64,000 nucleotides of DNA from Onchidella celtica (GCA_963931925.1 OZ007572.1:26701191-26765190), one strand, 5' to 3'; shown: positions 22,953-32,619, counted from the stretch's first letter. Numbers and translations are program-made. The notes: generated from the letters alone by a model not told the origin.

Positions 22953-23201
22953 TCGGGTCTTTAGCCTAGTTTGTTCCAACTCCATCTTTCGCACAACTGA
23001 GAAATTCCACGTTAAACGTTTGCGGCTTTAGTGTTATGATAGGGAGTTGGAATAAATCGGGGCTATGACACAGTTTGATAAGTGCTAATGCGCATTTTAA
23101 ACAAGTGTCAAAGTGTGAATTTGTTAAACCTCTTGTACATACTAAAAGATCTTCAGTTTTTCAGAAAATGGAGATAGAAGAAACAAGAACTAAAATCGCG
23201 A
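22953..23201 (+). mobile_element. Rep-A MITE, copy 4
   Basis: A near full-length 249-bp copy with both inverted ends: TCGGGTCTTTAGCCTAGTTT on the left and AGAAACAAGAACTAAAATCG near the right. The complete family core lies between. Confidence 0.8.
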
Positions 23202-23950
23202 TCTGTTAATTAAAAGATGACTGAGCTTGACTTGTGTTTTTTGAGCTAATAGCATCATAAAGTTATCGCAAAGCTAGGTAAAATGTTTGGGACACAAGCA
23301 CAATTTCAGTGCTTGCTGTGCGCGCCATTTTCCGTAGATACGTCCCTGTTTGCTCCTCTCGGAACAATATACATTAAGTAATTACGACAGTGAATCTCCA
23401 GAGTAAAACGATCTTTCGACTTGTAGGAGAAATGATAGAAATCACCCTGTCTTTTCACATTAACCAATTAAACTGCTTAAACAACCCGTGTTGCTTCAGG
23501 GGTCTGACAGATACTTCGGGGACACTTTGATTTTCTTGATCTTAGCACCCTTCCCTGGAGGTGTCTGTTGGTAACTGCCTTGGTGTGGCACAGAATAGAC
23601 TGCACTGGTGAGGAAAGCAGCCAGCAAACCCCGCGTCAATCTTCGGACTGGTAGAATACCATAGAGGCTACTTCCCTATGTTACATCAGACCAACGTCGG
23701 CAAGATGTCGTAACCAGCAGAGCTATGTAGAAACGATGCCATTCTCATGTCCAAACTTGACGTCAATCCTACGCGTGGACTTCCGTAGGGTCGCTGGCTG
23801 GGAAGGGTACAGTAACGGCCCGGTTTCGTCATCTTGCTGAGGTGTTTGGCCCAGCGTTCTCTAGCCGATTTTCATCAACCAACTAGTTGGATAGTGACGT
23901 CATGACACTGATTTTCACTGAGATCTCAGGCACTAGACAATTAGTCAGGT
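23202..23950. other. Intronic stretch, no gene recognised
   Basis: Slightly more GC-rich than its surroundings between 23500 and 23930, but no long open frame, splice-consistent exon or repeat relation was recognised. Confidence 0.35.
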
Positions 23951-24362
23951 CAAAGATACTAGAAAGAGTAAGATGAGACACTGTCTTCTTCGAACCACTA
24001 AAAAACACACGCACACAATTTGCGCGCTGATCGGGGGCCGGGGCCCATGTATGAAAAGAATGCTTGATATAATGGTAAATTTATGATGCAAATTGTGACA
24101 CTGCTACTGAGAATTAAAAAAATTTTTTTAAATAGCCAGAGTTTTCCCACAGCGATTGGGATTATAACTCCGTAATAAGTAACGTCCATCAAGGCCTATA
24201 ACGATAGCTGAACAGTGAACAAAATTTAATTTTTTCCTCTATTTGGCTTTGTAAAATACTGCACTTTTCATGACTTCCTCGCGTTTGCCGCTAGGTGGCG
24301 GTGCGAAATCTGTGCACGCGAAAATCTCTAACTATCTTATCTTACCAATTCTAGTTTCTTTG
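23951..24362. mobile_element. Rep-B MITE, copy 2
   Basis: Same ends (CAAAGATACTAGAAAG / CTAGTTTCTTTG) and the same interior landmarks as 19305–19744: GAATGCTTGATATAATGGTA, CCAGAGTTTTCCCACAGCGA, GATAGCTGAACAGTGAACAA. Orientation is the same. No clear target-site duplication. Confidence 0.75.
24288..24302 (+). promoter_or_regulatory. CTCF-like motif inside Rep-B copy 2
   Basis: An identical 15-mer CCGCTAGGTGGCGGT at the corresponding place in the second Rep-B copy. Function is inferred from motif similarity only. Confidence 0.3.
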
Positions 24363-25169
24363 GTTAGATCTCATAATAAAAACTCAAGGTCGTGACGCTA
24401 CCATCCAAAGACTCGGCCGGTCAAAACCGACTAGTGGCACCGGGCCTAAAATCTGTGAGATTCTAATCCTATTGCATGATGGGAGAGCGGACTATTGGGG
24501 TCTGTCTGCCAGTTTAGGCTACGCGAGTGGTAATCACAATGAACGTAATAATATAGAGGTTACGTTGATCTTGTGAGTTCACGAACGTATTAATTTTCTA
24601 GAATGCCTATTTAATTGGCTCTGGCAGTCAGACACTATTGAAAACTTAGCCAATTAACTTATCGGCTAAAAGCGGTAGTAAAGGTTGACGTAGGGAGGGG
24701 AAAAGAATGCCGACAGATAAACAGTAATACCTCCAGCCGACAGACACAATTATTACTGGGCGTTCAATAAATACAGAGGCAAATATCGGGGGACTTTTGT
24801 TTCGAAATTCGTAAAGTAATACGATCAAAGCTGACTGTGTTAAGATCCAGCCCTGTTTCAAAAGTCTCAATATTAATCCGGAATTATCAAAAAAAGGTAC
24901 ACGATAACAGTGGTTTTGTTTGTTTACACTAGAGAAACAACATTGCAAAACGGTAAAGGGCTCATGGTTTTGTACTATGTGAATTCATCATAACACATTT
25001 TTTTTTTTTGTCCGCTTAAAAACAGGAGGTTTACCCCCCTAGTCTGTCCTAAAGTTGCGGGGACGCTCTGAGACTAGTCATTTCTACGTCTGTTTCGACT
25101 CGGCGTTGGAGATGTCTCATTTTCGTCCACCTGTCTCAGGACAGTTTTGTTGCGCCTGAACTAGTGAGA
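24363..25169. other. Intronic stretch, no gene recognised
   Basis: Nothing recognisable beyond short AT-rich runs; the minus-strand 100-codon open frame at 24646–24948 has no domain. Confidence 0.35.
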
Positions 25170-25515
25170 GAGACTTGTTTCAGAATATTAGAAAAACCAC
25201 TGAAAACCTGTGGGGTCGCATCGAGGCTATAGGCAATTTCAAAATTTGGCAAAAAGAAAAAGTTGTATGTAGCAAAGCCTCGCGTAAGACATAACGCCCA
25301 AACAATACAGTGAAACACAAACTAAAAGAGAAGACAGAAAATGGCCGATATTTCGGCAACAGCCTTTTTCAAGGGAAAAAAACCAAAAGAAAAAAACAAC
25401 AACAGAATTTTTTTTTCGGAAACTGAATAAATGAAGCACTCGAACAATAAAGGATTCGAATGGGAAATGTATAGAATCTAAACAGAATATCTCTTTGCCA
25501 AATTTTGATACCAAC
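25170..25515. repeat. Rep-F element, copy 1
   Basis: Contains CCTGTGGGGTCGCATCGAGG, AAATTTGGCAAAAAGAAAAA, GTAGCAAAGCCTCGCGTAAG, then GAAGACAGAAAATGGCCGAT. It ends with the inverse TTTGCCAAATTTTG near 25498–25510. The inverted ends suggest a DNA element. Related copies: 31125–31275, 32620–32905, 50915–51080, 52400–52512. Confidence 0.6.
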
Positions 25516-25734
25516 TTGTTTCAGGTTCACCAGTGGGCCAGGTCCAGTTTAACTCCAAAATCCTCATCTCATATTAAAATCGAGACAAAACGGACTTGAC
25601 CCAGTGCGCCAAAAGCCCATCATTCAACAGCCCGTCTCAAGGGATCCATGTCCTCCCCACCATGAACCCCACTGAGCAGCCAATCAGTCACAGAAAATAG
25701 ATCATTATGAAACTGGTACAATAAACAGATATAC

Positions 25735-26139
25735 GGGGCCATCCATGGAGTGGGTGCGCTCGATCTTGGCAATTGCTGACCCCACCTCCCCCGGGTATAC
25801 TCTATACCCTTCCCCCCTCTGTGTGACCGTACGGCCAGTAGAATGCTGAATATCGATGAGAAGGCCTTGATGTCTGTAAACTTCAAATGACATTTTGCGT
25901 GAACTATGATAATTTATGACTGTTTGATTACAGTTTTGATTTTTAAATACAACTTAATTTGCTGACCAAAAAACGAAACAAAAATTTATTACCATAATTG
26001 AAAAGCGTATATATTCGCTCGCCAGAATCCCACCCTTCCTCCCCCTTTACGCTTTTCGCACACTGGGGTGGGGGGGGGGGAGGGGGAAAGCAATCCCTAT
26101 CTGCCCCCTTCCGAGCATAGGCACTTTCTGGATGGCCCC
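25735..26139. mobile_element. Rep-C MITE ending 20 bp from an opsin splice donor
   Basis: The inverted ends GGGGCCATCCATGGAGTG and CACTTTCTGGATGGCCCC bound a 405-bp element. Its blocks are shared with other Rep-C copies (AAGGCCTTGATGTCTGTAAA, TTGAAAAGCGTATATATTCG, C-rich then G-rich tracts). Its right edge leaves only 20 bp before the GT of the donor at 26159–26158. It is non-coding. Confidence 0.7.
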
Positions 26140-26159
26140 TAAGAACCAGCAATACTTAC

Positions 26160-26265
26160 CAACAATGAGAATGGCAGTCTTTAACATCTTTCTTTCGATG
26201 GCTAAATTCTTCTTTGCCACACGGCTGTTCATATCCCATACAGAGTTCTTGTTCAGCCCCCTCAA
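26160..26265 (-). CDS. Opsin exon: third intracellular loop into TM6
   Basis: The acceptor TATTCCCTTGGCAG lies above 26265; the donor ATTGTTG|GTAAGT lies below 26160. It is 106 nt, entering in phase 0 and leaving with one base. It encodes LRGLNKNSVWDMNSRVAKKN followed by LAIERKMLKTAILIV: the basic third cytoplasmic loop, which contacts the G protein, and the start of TM6. The reading frame continues past both splice sites as intron and should not be read as protein. Confidence 0.9.
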
Positions 26266-26889
26266 CTGCCAAGGGAATAAATAATTGTATCTCTTATGCC
26301 CTTTTACGTGTTGCACAAATATTTCACAAACTTGAAACAAGAGAGATTCGTGTTTCAAGTTTAAAAAAAAAACCAGTAAAATATCCGCCTCGACAAAGTT
26401 CCAGTGTAACGAGAAAAAATGAACAGAATTCAAATAATTTATGACTTACAAAGTACAAACCTGAAGTAAAATGGATCTCCCATGTCACATTTGTATTCCG
26501 TATCGCAAAGGTTGACTTTGCAGTTTCACAAAGTCAGTTTGTCTCAATTGACATTAAAACCCATTACGTCACATTCACTCGAAGAATACTTACTTAATTA
26601 AATTAATTGATAATGATTCTTTTCTATTTATTTACGTATTTATTTTTAATTTTTCAATTTTGATTGTTTGACCTGAAAAAAAAAGCGTAAAAATTATTGT
26701 TCATGAAGAATACACTTTTACAGATCGGTGGATAAACAATCTATAGACAGAAACGCTGACAGACAGATAGATAGATCTGCATACTATAAAAAGAATTGTC
26801 ATAAAATTAGTATTAATAGGTAAACCCATCTTTTCAATTATGTAAAAAAAAAATTGATTAAAGTCTGTCCAGTGAAAAGTCGATCTTAC
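26266..26889 (-). other. Opsin intron, 624 bp
   Basis: Donor GCTACG|GTAAGA, acceptor CCCTTGGCAG. AT-rich, with no insertion recognised. It is the shortest and least disturbed intron of the gene. Confidence 0.85.
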
Positions 26890-27098
26890 CGTAGCCAGAA
26901 CTCCCCAGTAAGAGTAAAACATAATGCCTAAAGGTACCACAAGACAGAAGAAGAAGATGGCCCAGATGTAGCTCATGTAGACTGGATCATTGGTCTCCCA
27001 CACAACACTACAGGAGATGCCAGCTCCTTCCAGGCCGAACTCGTTCCAGCCAAAGGCGGGGAAAATGGCCCACAGAAAGCCCAGGAAGTAACAGAGCG
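26890..27098 (-). CDS. Opsin exon: TM4, second extracellular loop and TM5
   Basis: The acceptor CATTTTTCAG lies above 27098; the donor CTACG|GTAAGA lies below 26890. It is 209 nt, phase 2 in and 0 out. It encodes [20 protein letters not shown] (TM4), then [19 protein letters not shown] in the retinal-plug loop, then [20 protein letters not shown] (TM5). The Glu six residues before the loop Cys matches bovine E181, the ancestral counterion position. The Cys is the partner of the TM3 Cys. An abnormally simple (GGAT)n array lies immediately upstream of the acceptor. Confidence 0.93.
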
Positions 27099-27108
27099 CT
27101 GAAAAATG

Positions 27109-27410
27109 AGATGGATGGATGGATGGATTATGGATGGGTGGGTGGGTGGATGGATGGATGGATGGATGGGTGGATGGATGGATGGAAGGATGGATGGATG
27201 GATTGATGGGTGGGTGGATGGATAGATGTGTGGGTGGGTGGGTGGATGGATGGATGGATGGATGGATGGATGGGTGGACGGATGGGTGATGTGATGGATA
27301 GATGGGATGGATGGTGGATGAATGGAAGGATGGATGGATGGATGGATGGATGGATGGATGGATGGATGGATGGATGGATGGATGGATGGATGGATGAATG
27401 AATGGATGAT
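27109..27410 (+). repeat. (GGAT)n microsatellite, ~300 bp, at an exon acceptor
   Basis: GGAT/GGGT repeats with few interruptions; the last ~100 bp are nearly pure. On the opsin sense strand this is (ATCC)n, ending 8–10 bases before the TTTTTCAG acceptor at 27099–27108. The array therefore occupies the region where branch point and pyrimidine tract are expected. Confidence 0.95.
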
Positions 27411-28568
27411 AGGTAGATAGACAGATGGAATACTGGTTACGTCCTACTAAACGTTCCTAGTAAGAAAATGGTTCTTTTCTGAAGCACGTCTTGCCCAGAA
27501 GGAGACCAAGGTACTTTGTCATAATATTATATGCAGTTACGTTATGGCTTTAATAAATACAGGAAACAACAGATCTGAAACCACAGTGAGGCAACAGAAA
27601 ATGACACCTGGTTTTTCCGACTCTGAGAAAATATCAAACTCGTAAGATGCTGGTACTTCATGAAATTGCACGGCTTTGGAGTTCATCAAAATGTCCCACC
27701 GAGCCAGTAATATTAAATATAATATTCAACTATTCAACAATGTTGTCAGCGTATTCAGGGGCAAAACAGAACTTAGTCCAGAGCCCATGCAAACCACCAC
27801 CATTCATCACTATCAAATGCCATGGTGATCTTTCTGCATTGCAGCCAGGAGAATTTAAAATAGACTGAATAGTTTGCCCCGAGACACCGAATACCGAGTA
27901 GAACCCTTCTTTCTCCTACTAAATGTCCACAGATTGTGCGCGTTTAAATACTTAACTCTTTTTCGTTCAATTATGAAAGGGTGTGCTGCGGATTGTTGCA
28001 CTGTTGACATCGATGATAAGCGCGCAAGTCGACGGACGGAATAAAAATGACGAGTTGATTCGCCTCGATATCCTGTGTCTCGGATTTGATTAAGTTTAGT
28101 CAGTGCAAAACGGGAATAAAATCTGCAAGACAAATTAGTTACTTGGTGAACTCAAGGTGTGGCACGGAGAGACTTGATGCCTCCTTTATGAAGTAACTGA
28201 TCTGTTCTGATTTCATTACGCAGATTTTACACGTGGTTTTGCCCGGAGTACTCGACTGACCTCGGTCATTAGTTTTAGTCATGTTAAATAATGTTGACTG
28301 CAGTATACGTCACCATGGTATTTTACTAATGATGTATCGTTGTTTTTCAAATTTTTTGCATGGGCTCTGGAGAATGTTGTTTTCCCCTGAAAATGTTAAC
28401 AAGAGTGTTGACTGTTATATAACCCGCTGAGATGACGGTTAGACATGCACACTTTCATGAAGTATTATCGCCGTATCTTACGAAACATAGATGAGCAACG
28501 CACTGGGACGAGTCTGTTTGGCCACGATTTTGATGTGAGATGTAGACTATAGAATTAAACGGGACCCA
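27411..28568. other. Intronic stretch, no gene recognised
   Basis: Unique-looking sequence. The minus-strand 92-codon open frame at 27855–28133 shows no domain. Confidence 0.35.
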
Positions 28569-28681
28569 GCGCACTAGCGAGGCTGAAGCAAGTTTGTCTC
28601 AGCTCTCTGGTTGATTCAAAGAAAGTTCAAACCTAAGCCAAAACCGACGCAACACACAAACTTGCCTCAAGTGCGCTATGG
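28569..28681. repeat. Inverted-repeat element Rep-P
   Basis: Arms AGCGCACT…GCAAGTTTGT and ACAAACTTGCCTCAAGTGCGCT pair. The middle carries GGTTGATTCAAAGAAAGTTC and AAAACCGACGCAACACA, which recur at 63745–63800. It resembles the gene-poor MITE ends near 25545–25620 and 33240–33300. Confidence 0.55.
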
Positions 28682-28689
28682 CTCTAAAG

Positions 28690-29088
28690 CAGGGGTGCTC
28701 AACCTTTATTGACATAGGATCTACTTTTTTGGAGATCTACCAGCCTGGCGAGGCCCTGAAACCAGATTGGCCTCTGATCTACTCGAAATTAGTCGATGCC
28801 GGTAAATGTCGATTATCTCGCACCCATAATGGCGGTTTCAGTGTTGCCAGGTAAACTTTTGCCGTCCTGCCACATGTTTTATTTTCAATCCGCCACATTC
28901 ACAAGGACAAAAGAAGAAAAAACTAACACAAACCCGCCACATCCAAGAAAAACGACCCGCCAAAATACAAAGACAAATAAAAAAAATATATATATACCTC
29001 GCGGGTGTGTCCTACATTCATCCCGCGATCGACTGTCAAGCACTTGAAGATCGACCGGTAGATCGAGATCGACTGGTTGAGCACCCTG
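28690..29088. mobile_element. hAT-type MITE with perfect 8-bp target-site duplication
   Basis: Ends CAGGGGTGCTCAACC and GGTTGAGCACCCTG are exact inverses over 14 bp and match the well-known CAGRGGT… hAT terminus. The direct repeat CTCTAAAG flanks it (28682–28689, 29089–29096). It is 399 bp and non-coding, so it must have been moved by an autonomous hAT transposase. It lies ~100 bp below the donor of the opsin TM3 exon. Confidence 0.9.
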
Positions 29089-29185
29089 CTCTAAAGGGAC
29101 AACACCAATATTCAAACAACACCATCAGCATACTCATACAAACCACCTACCTCTTTCTTGCTGTTTTTTTTTTTTTTTCACTTAC

Positions 29186-29389
29186 CACAAGAAACGACAG
29201 CGACTGTCTTCGTGATCTTGGTGCCAAGCAGAGGTTTGCTGATAGCAATGTAGCGGTCAAAGGCGATGGCCATGAGGATGTACATGGAGGCCATGCCCAG
29301 AAAGTACACGGTAAACCCTTCTAAATCACAGACAGCGTCCCCCCACAGCCATCTGTGTGCCCACGCCGACGTCATAGCTAAAGGTGTTC
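29186..29389 (-). CDS. Opsin exon: end of TM2, TM3 and second intracellular loop
   Basis: The acceptor GTCTTCCCGTAG lies above 29389; the donor TTGTG|GTAAGT lies below 29186. It is 204 nt, phase 2 in and 1 out. It encodes TPLAMTSAWAHRWLWGD, then CDLEGFTVYFLGMASMY, then FDRYIAISKPLLG. CDLEGF aligns without gaps with bovine CNLEGF, placing Glu at the E113 counterion site. DRY at the TM3 base is the G-protein-contact motif. The preceding exon must end one base into a Gly or Arg codon. Confidence 0.93.
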
Positions 29390-29422
29390 CTACGGGAAGA
29401 CATAATAAATATCTACTTACAT

Positions 29423-29655
29423 AAAGAATGAAAGAAAAGGAATGGAAAGGAAGTAAGAAAGAACGCACGAAAGAAAGAAAGGAGGAAGGAAGGGCAGAAG
29501 AATAGAAGGACTGATGAATGAAAGACAAAAAAGAAAGAAAGAAAGGAAAGGAGGAAGACAAGAAGGGAAAGAAGGCAGAAAGACAGAATAAAAGAAAAAA
29601 ATAAAGAACGAATGGAAGAGAGAAAGAAAGAAAAAAGAAATAAAGAACACCTACA
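29423..29655 (-). repeat. Purine (GAAA/GGAA) tract, pyrimidine tract of an acceptor
   Basis: About 230 bp of nearly pure purine on the plus strand, hence C/T on the opsin sense strand, ending ~35 bases above the acceptor at 29390. It makes a misleading Phe/Ser-rich open frame fused to the TM3 exon. Confidence 0.85.
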
Positions 29656-30120
29656 AAGATAACTGAGCTCATAAATAAATCATAATTCTAGATACCAGGT
29701 GGTCAAAGGCATGGCAATTACGGAAAAAAAGACAGCCTATGTGGTTATTCCCCCTCCCCCTTCCCCTCTCCCCCCAAACAACAACAACAACAACACACAC
29801 AAGACATGCAGACATCTTTCCCCATTGCCCAAAGCAACAAAATTAATGTCCATTTGGCGGAGATGATTACTCCAGGGCTAACGATGTCTTAGTCAAAGAG
29901 ACAGTCTTGAGAGCGGTAATTTAAACCTTTGACGCCATCCAGAGAGGAAGTGTCCACCACCTGTAACACTAGCATCCACGGGACGTGTAATTGAATTATC
30001 ACAAAAGTTTCCAGAATCTCATTTGCGCGTTTAGGTCTTTATTTTAGGAGATTCGCTGCCTTTGACATTTACACCTCACTTTTTCTTGTTCTATTTGTCT
30101 TGTTGTGCTAGGGATTCGTG
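29656..30120. other. Stretch upstream of the opsin TM3 exon, nothing recognised
   Basis: No opsin TM1/TM2 exon, promoter or repeat was recognised here. Confidence 0.35.
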
Positions 30121-30121
30121 T

Positions 30122-30165
30122 TGTTGTTTTTTTTAGAATTTTACCCGGGCCGCGGCCTTGTACGG
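30122..30165 (-). mobile_element. 3'-end fragment of the tRNA-SINE
   Basis: T-run, then AATTTTACCCGGGCCGCGGCCTTGT-like sequence corresponding to the tail end of the SINE at 17867–18150. The rest is missing, as is usual for 5'-truncated SINE copies. Confidence 0.5.
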
Positions 30166-30305
30166 CTTCTCAATATCCAATATCATATTCCCGAACGAAC
30201 AGTAGTTATATAATATAACACTTGACATTTTATGAAAGACGTTGCAAGCAGTCGCGGTATATTGACGTAATGTGTATTGTAATTTGATCTCAGGTAACCC
30301 CTATG

Positions 30306-30400
30306 TCGGTGGTTCTCAACTTTTTTTCAGGTAACCGCCCCTTTAGCCTCTGAAATTTCTGAAACTTCTGTCACCCCCCCCCCCCCCACTCAAAATCCCC
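30306..30400 (+). mobile_element. Left-end fragment of a hAT-like element
   Basis: CGGTGGTTCTCAACTTTTTT matches the usual hAT terminus CAGTGGTTCTCAACC. A C-run follows at ~30377–30389. No matching right end was found. Confidence 0.4.
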
Positions 30401-31124
30401 ACTCAAACCCAACAGATGTATTTACTAGAAGATAGACTATACGCACAATTATCACAATATTAGAGTTTTTCAAACCCTTATAGGTGTGTTGATTATTCAG
30501 TATACAATAATAATGATAATGAAGATCATTTATATAGCGCCTAATCCAAACGAGTTTGCTCTAGGCGCTCTACAGAAGGTCTTGTTCTCTCTATTTGCAT
30601 CTCTCTCACTCTCTCTTTCTTTCTCTCACTCTCTTTCTCTCACTCTCTCTATCTCTCTCTATCTCAGAGCAAATTGTAACGCAGCCTGTTAGGCGCAGTT
30701 CACAACTCACAACAATTCACAACTCACAACTTGTATTCTAAAGTATTATAATATTATTAGAATATATATTATATAATATTTATTTAATAATGAATCATAA
30801 ATTTTCGTTGGTGGTATGGGGGGGGGGGTGGGGGGGGGGTGATAGGGATAGATTTTAATCTATTAATTTTAACAGAAAACATTCTTTATTAAATGCACTA
30901 AACAAAAAAAAACAAAAAAACAAGCCTTTTCTGTTCATAAAACTCACCTGCCATTTCAGAGTCATTCAAACAATAAACAGACTTCAAACGCCACATTTTT
31001 CATCAGTTTGCCGACATGAAAAACTACCATTATGTCTCAAAAGACGCGTTTTCAGGCAGTTTATAATGATCCGAACAGCTGCATGATGGCTGCGAAACTT
31101 GGTCCCTCACAACGCAGCAGATTA
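30400..31124. other. Stretch with simple repeats, no gene recognised
   Basis: CT repeats at 30595–30665, G-runs at 30819–30840, otherwise AT-rich. The text TATATAGCGCCTAATCC…CTAGGCGCTCTAC near 30530 is a short motif seen in many animal repeats. Confidence 0.35.
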
Positions 31125-31275
31125 TAAAATTCAGACTAGTCAAAACTTGGCAAAAGAAAAAGTTGTAGTAGCCAAGCCTGGCGTAAGAAATAGAACCCAA
31201 ACGATACGATGAAACGCAAAGAAAAAGGGAAGACAGAAAACGCCAATATTTTGGCAAAAGCCTTCTTCAAGGGGG
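31125..31275 (+). repeat. Rep-F element, copy 2
   Basis: TCAAAACTTGGCAAAAGAAA, GCCAAGCCTGGCGTAAGAAA, CAAACGATACGATGAAACGC and GGAAGACAGAAAACGCC follow the order of copy 1. Confidence 0.6.
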
Positions 31276-31420
31276 GGGGGGGGGAAACAACAATAGAAAG
31301 AAATTCACAATTGAACACATAAAACAATCGAACAATAAAAAAATCAGAATATGAAATAATTATGGAAGATTAATAGAATATTACATAAATGCGCCTACTT
31401 ATCTGCGAGTCCCGGCCTGT

Positions 31421-31689
31421 ATAAAATTCAAAACTATGCAACGGGCAGTGGAAAGAAAGATTCTCAGAGTAAAAAAACGTAACGATAAAATCTCAGACAC
31501 TGATATTGGGAAACGAACCCAGGTTACAGACATTGAGAAATTTATACTTCCACAAAAATGGAAATAGGCCGAGCAGATCGGAAGAATGAAAGATAAAAGG
31601 GGTACAAGGTACAGTAAGCAACGAAGGCCTAGAAAACAAGAGAATAAGAGGACGCTCAGAGAGACATTGAGGGATGATCTGGAAATGTG
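31421..31689 (+). pseudogene. LINE fragment, reverse-transcriptase C-terminal region
   Basis: One frame reads MQRAVERKILRVKKRNDKIS, then TQVTDIEKFILPQKWK, a stop, AEQIGRMKDKRG and RTLRETLRDDLE. This matches the region after the polymerase core in animal non-LTR retrotransposons (typically QRAMERRML…KWKWAGHIARM…WRDDI). It is a short fossil fragment with at least one in-frame stop (TAG where Trp is expected). It is a different lineage from the LINEs at 35–39 and 47–49 kb but the same lineage as 52733–52995. Confidence 0.7.
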
Positions 31690-31739
31690 ATGAGGCCGAT
31701 TGGTGAGATAGCTAGATAAAATAAGAATGACTTTATTAT

Positions 31740-32600
31740 CCCACAAGAAAACTCATTTTTACAGTGCGTAACATTAAGAGCATACATACACATCTTGCGT
31801 ATTGCTACATGAACGTGATTGTCATAGATCAATAATAGACATGGTGCATGAAGTAACATGGTTAAGTAGACAGTTTCTAAGGATTTACTCTTGTGAATGT
31901 TGCTAGCTGGTAAAAGATTATAATGATTACCAAGTCTTTATCTTTGCTGAACACTCGTATTTTGTCCGACATCCAATTAGAAATCGTATCAGATTACCAC
32001 TGTCATAAAAATAATGGAGAAGAAATGAATGACGTACGTAATCATCCTTGACATTTCCATAATTTATTAATAGTTTCCTCCACCCCCACCCCCACCCCAC
32101 CCCACCCCAACCTCCGTCATCGTGCCAAAATTCGGAAGCTTCAGTTCAACCGGGTCTATCGTGACTAATGTTCCAGACAGAGAAATATGACAGTTTTAAT
32201 AGACCCAGTAAATAGACCAGCATAATCTATTTATTATAAGACATTCACTTTCTAATTTCGCAGTCGCAGAGACTGCTTAAGAAAAGGTTTCAATGCCAAA
32301 AATCACTTCCCTTCAGACACGAATTTTCTCTTCACGAATTTATTCTGTACCACGGGCACGCCCCCTGCTGATGTTATCTCCGGTGTCTCGCCTGGAAGAG
32401 CCGCTAACTTCATTACCTTCATTTCTACCCTATGCCAAGGCGTTCCTTTTCTCTCGCTGTGTTACTTAACTGCACCGGAAGAAATAATGAAGAAACGAAG
32501 TCAACGGATAGGATTGCGGGAAATATGTCCGGGGGGTGGTGGTGGAGAAGGGGGGGGGGTGGACTATTACTTTCACTACTTTTACTCATCAATTCAAACA
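31740..32600. other. Stretch without recognised gene
   Basis: Unique-looking, with a C-rich run near 32083–32110 and a G-rich run near 32530–32560. Confidence 0.35.
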
Positions 32601-32619
32601 AAATTTTTGCGTCACACAG

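Larger units (their letters stand above)
16889..26159 (-). other. Opsin intron (~9.3 kb), repeat-filled
   Basis: Donor GTTG|GTAAGT at 26159, acceptor CACAG above 16888. It holds a 104-bp satellite, SINEs, Rep-A/B/C/E/F elements and the G-rich minisatellite. No further exon was recognised. Confidence 0.85.
565..29389 (-). other. Opsin gene locus (3' five exons, N-terminal exon not found)
   Basis: A seven-helix, light-sensing G-protein-coupled receptor that binds retinal in the membrane of photoreceptor cells. Exons 29389–29186, 27098–26890, 26265–26160, 16888–16769 and 989–565 join in frame through GT–AG splice sites and give 353 codons to the stop. Visible landmarks, numbered from the first whole codon: Cys20 and Cys97 (disulfide pair), Glu23 (bovine E113 position), DRY 44–46, Glu91 (bovine E181 position), CWMP 178–181, retinal Lys210, DPIIY 216–220, and NKQ 224–226. 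NKQ and the Glu at 113 favour a ciliary-type or xenopsin-like opsin over a rhabdomeric one; the exact class is inferred and needs a tree. Missing are the N-tail, TM1 and most of TM2. Nothing resembling that exon was seen up to 64000, so the first intron may exceed 34 kb. Introns are about 15.8 kb, 9.3 kb, 624 bp and 2.1 kb. Confidence 0.9.

Noticed and set aside
26047-26433. 128-codon minus-strand open frame taken as one exon
   Set aside because: Splice sites at 26265 and 26160 match the phases of neighbouring opsin exons. The extensions are intron and MITE.
29178-29672. 164-codon minus-strand open frame taken as one exon
   Set aside because: Only 29186–29389 is exon. The N-terminal Phe/Ser-rich part is the pyrimidine tract before the CCCGTAG acceptor.
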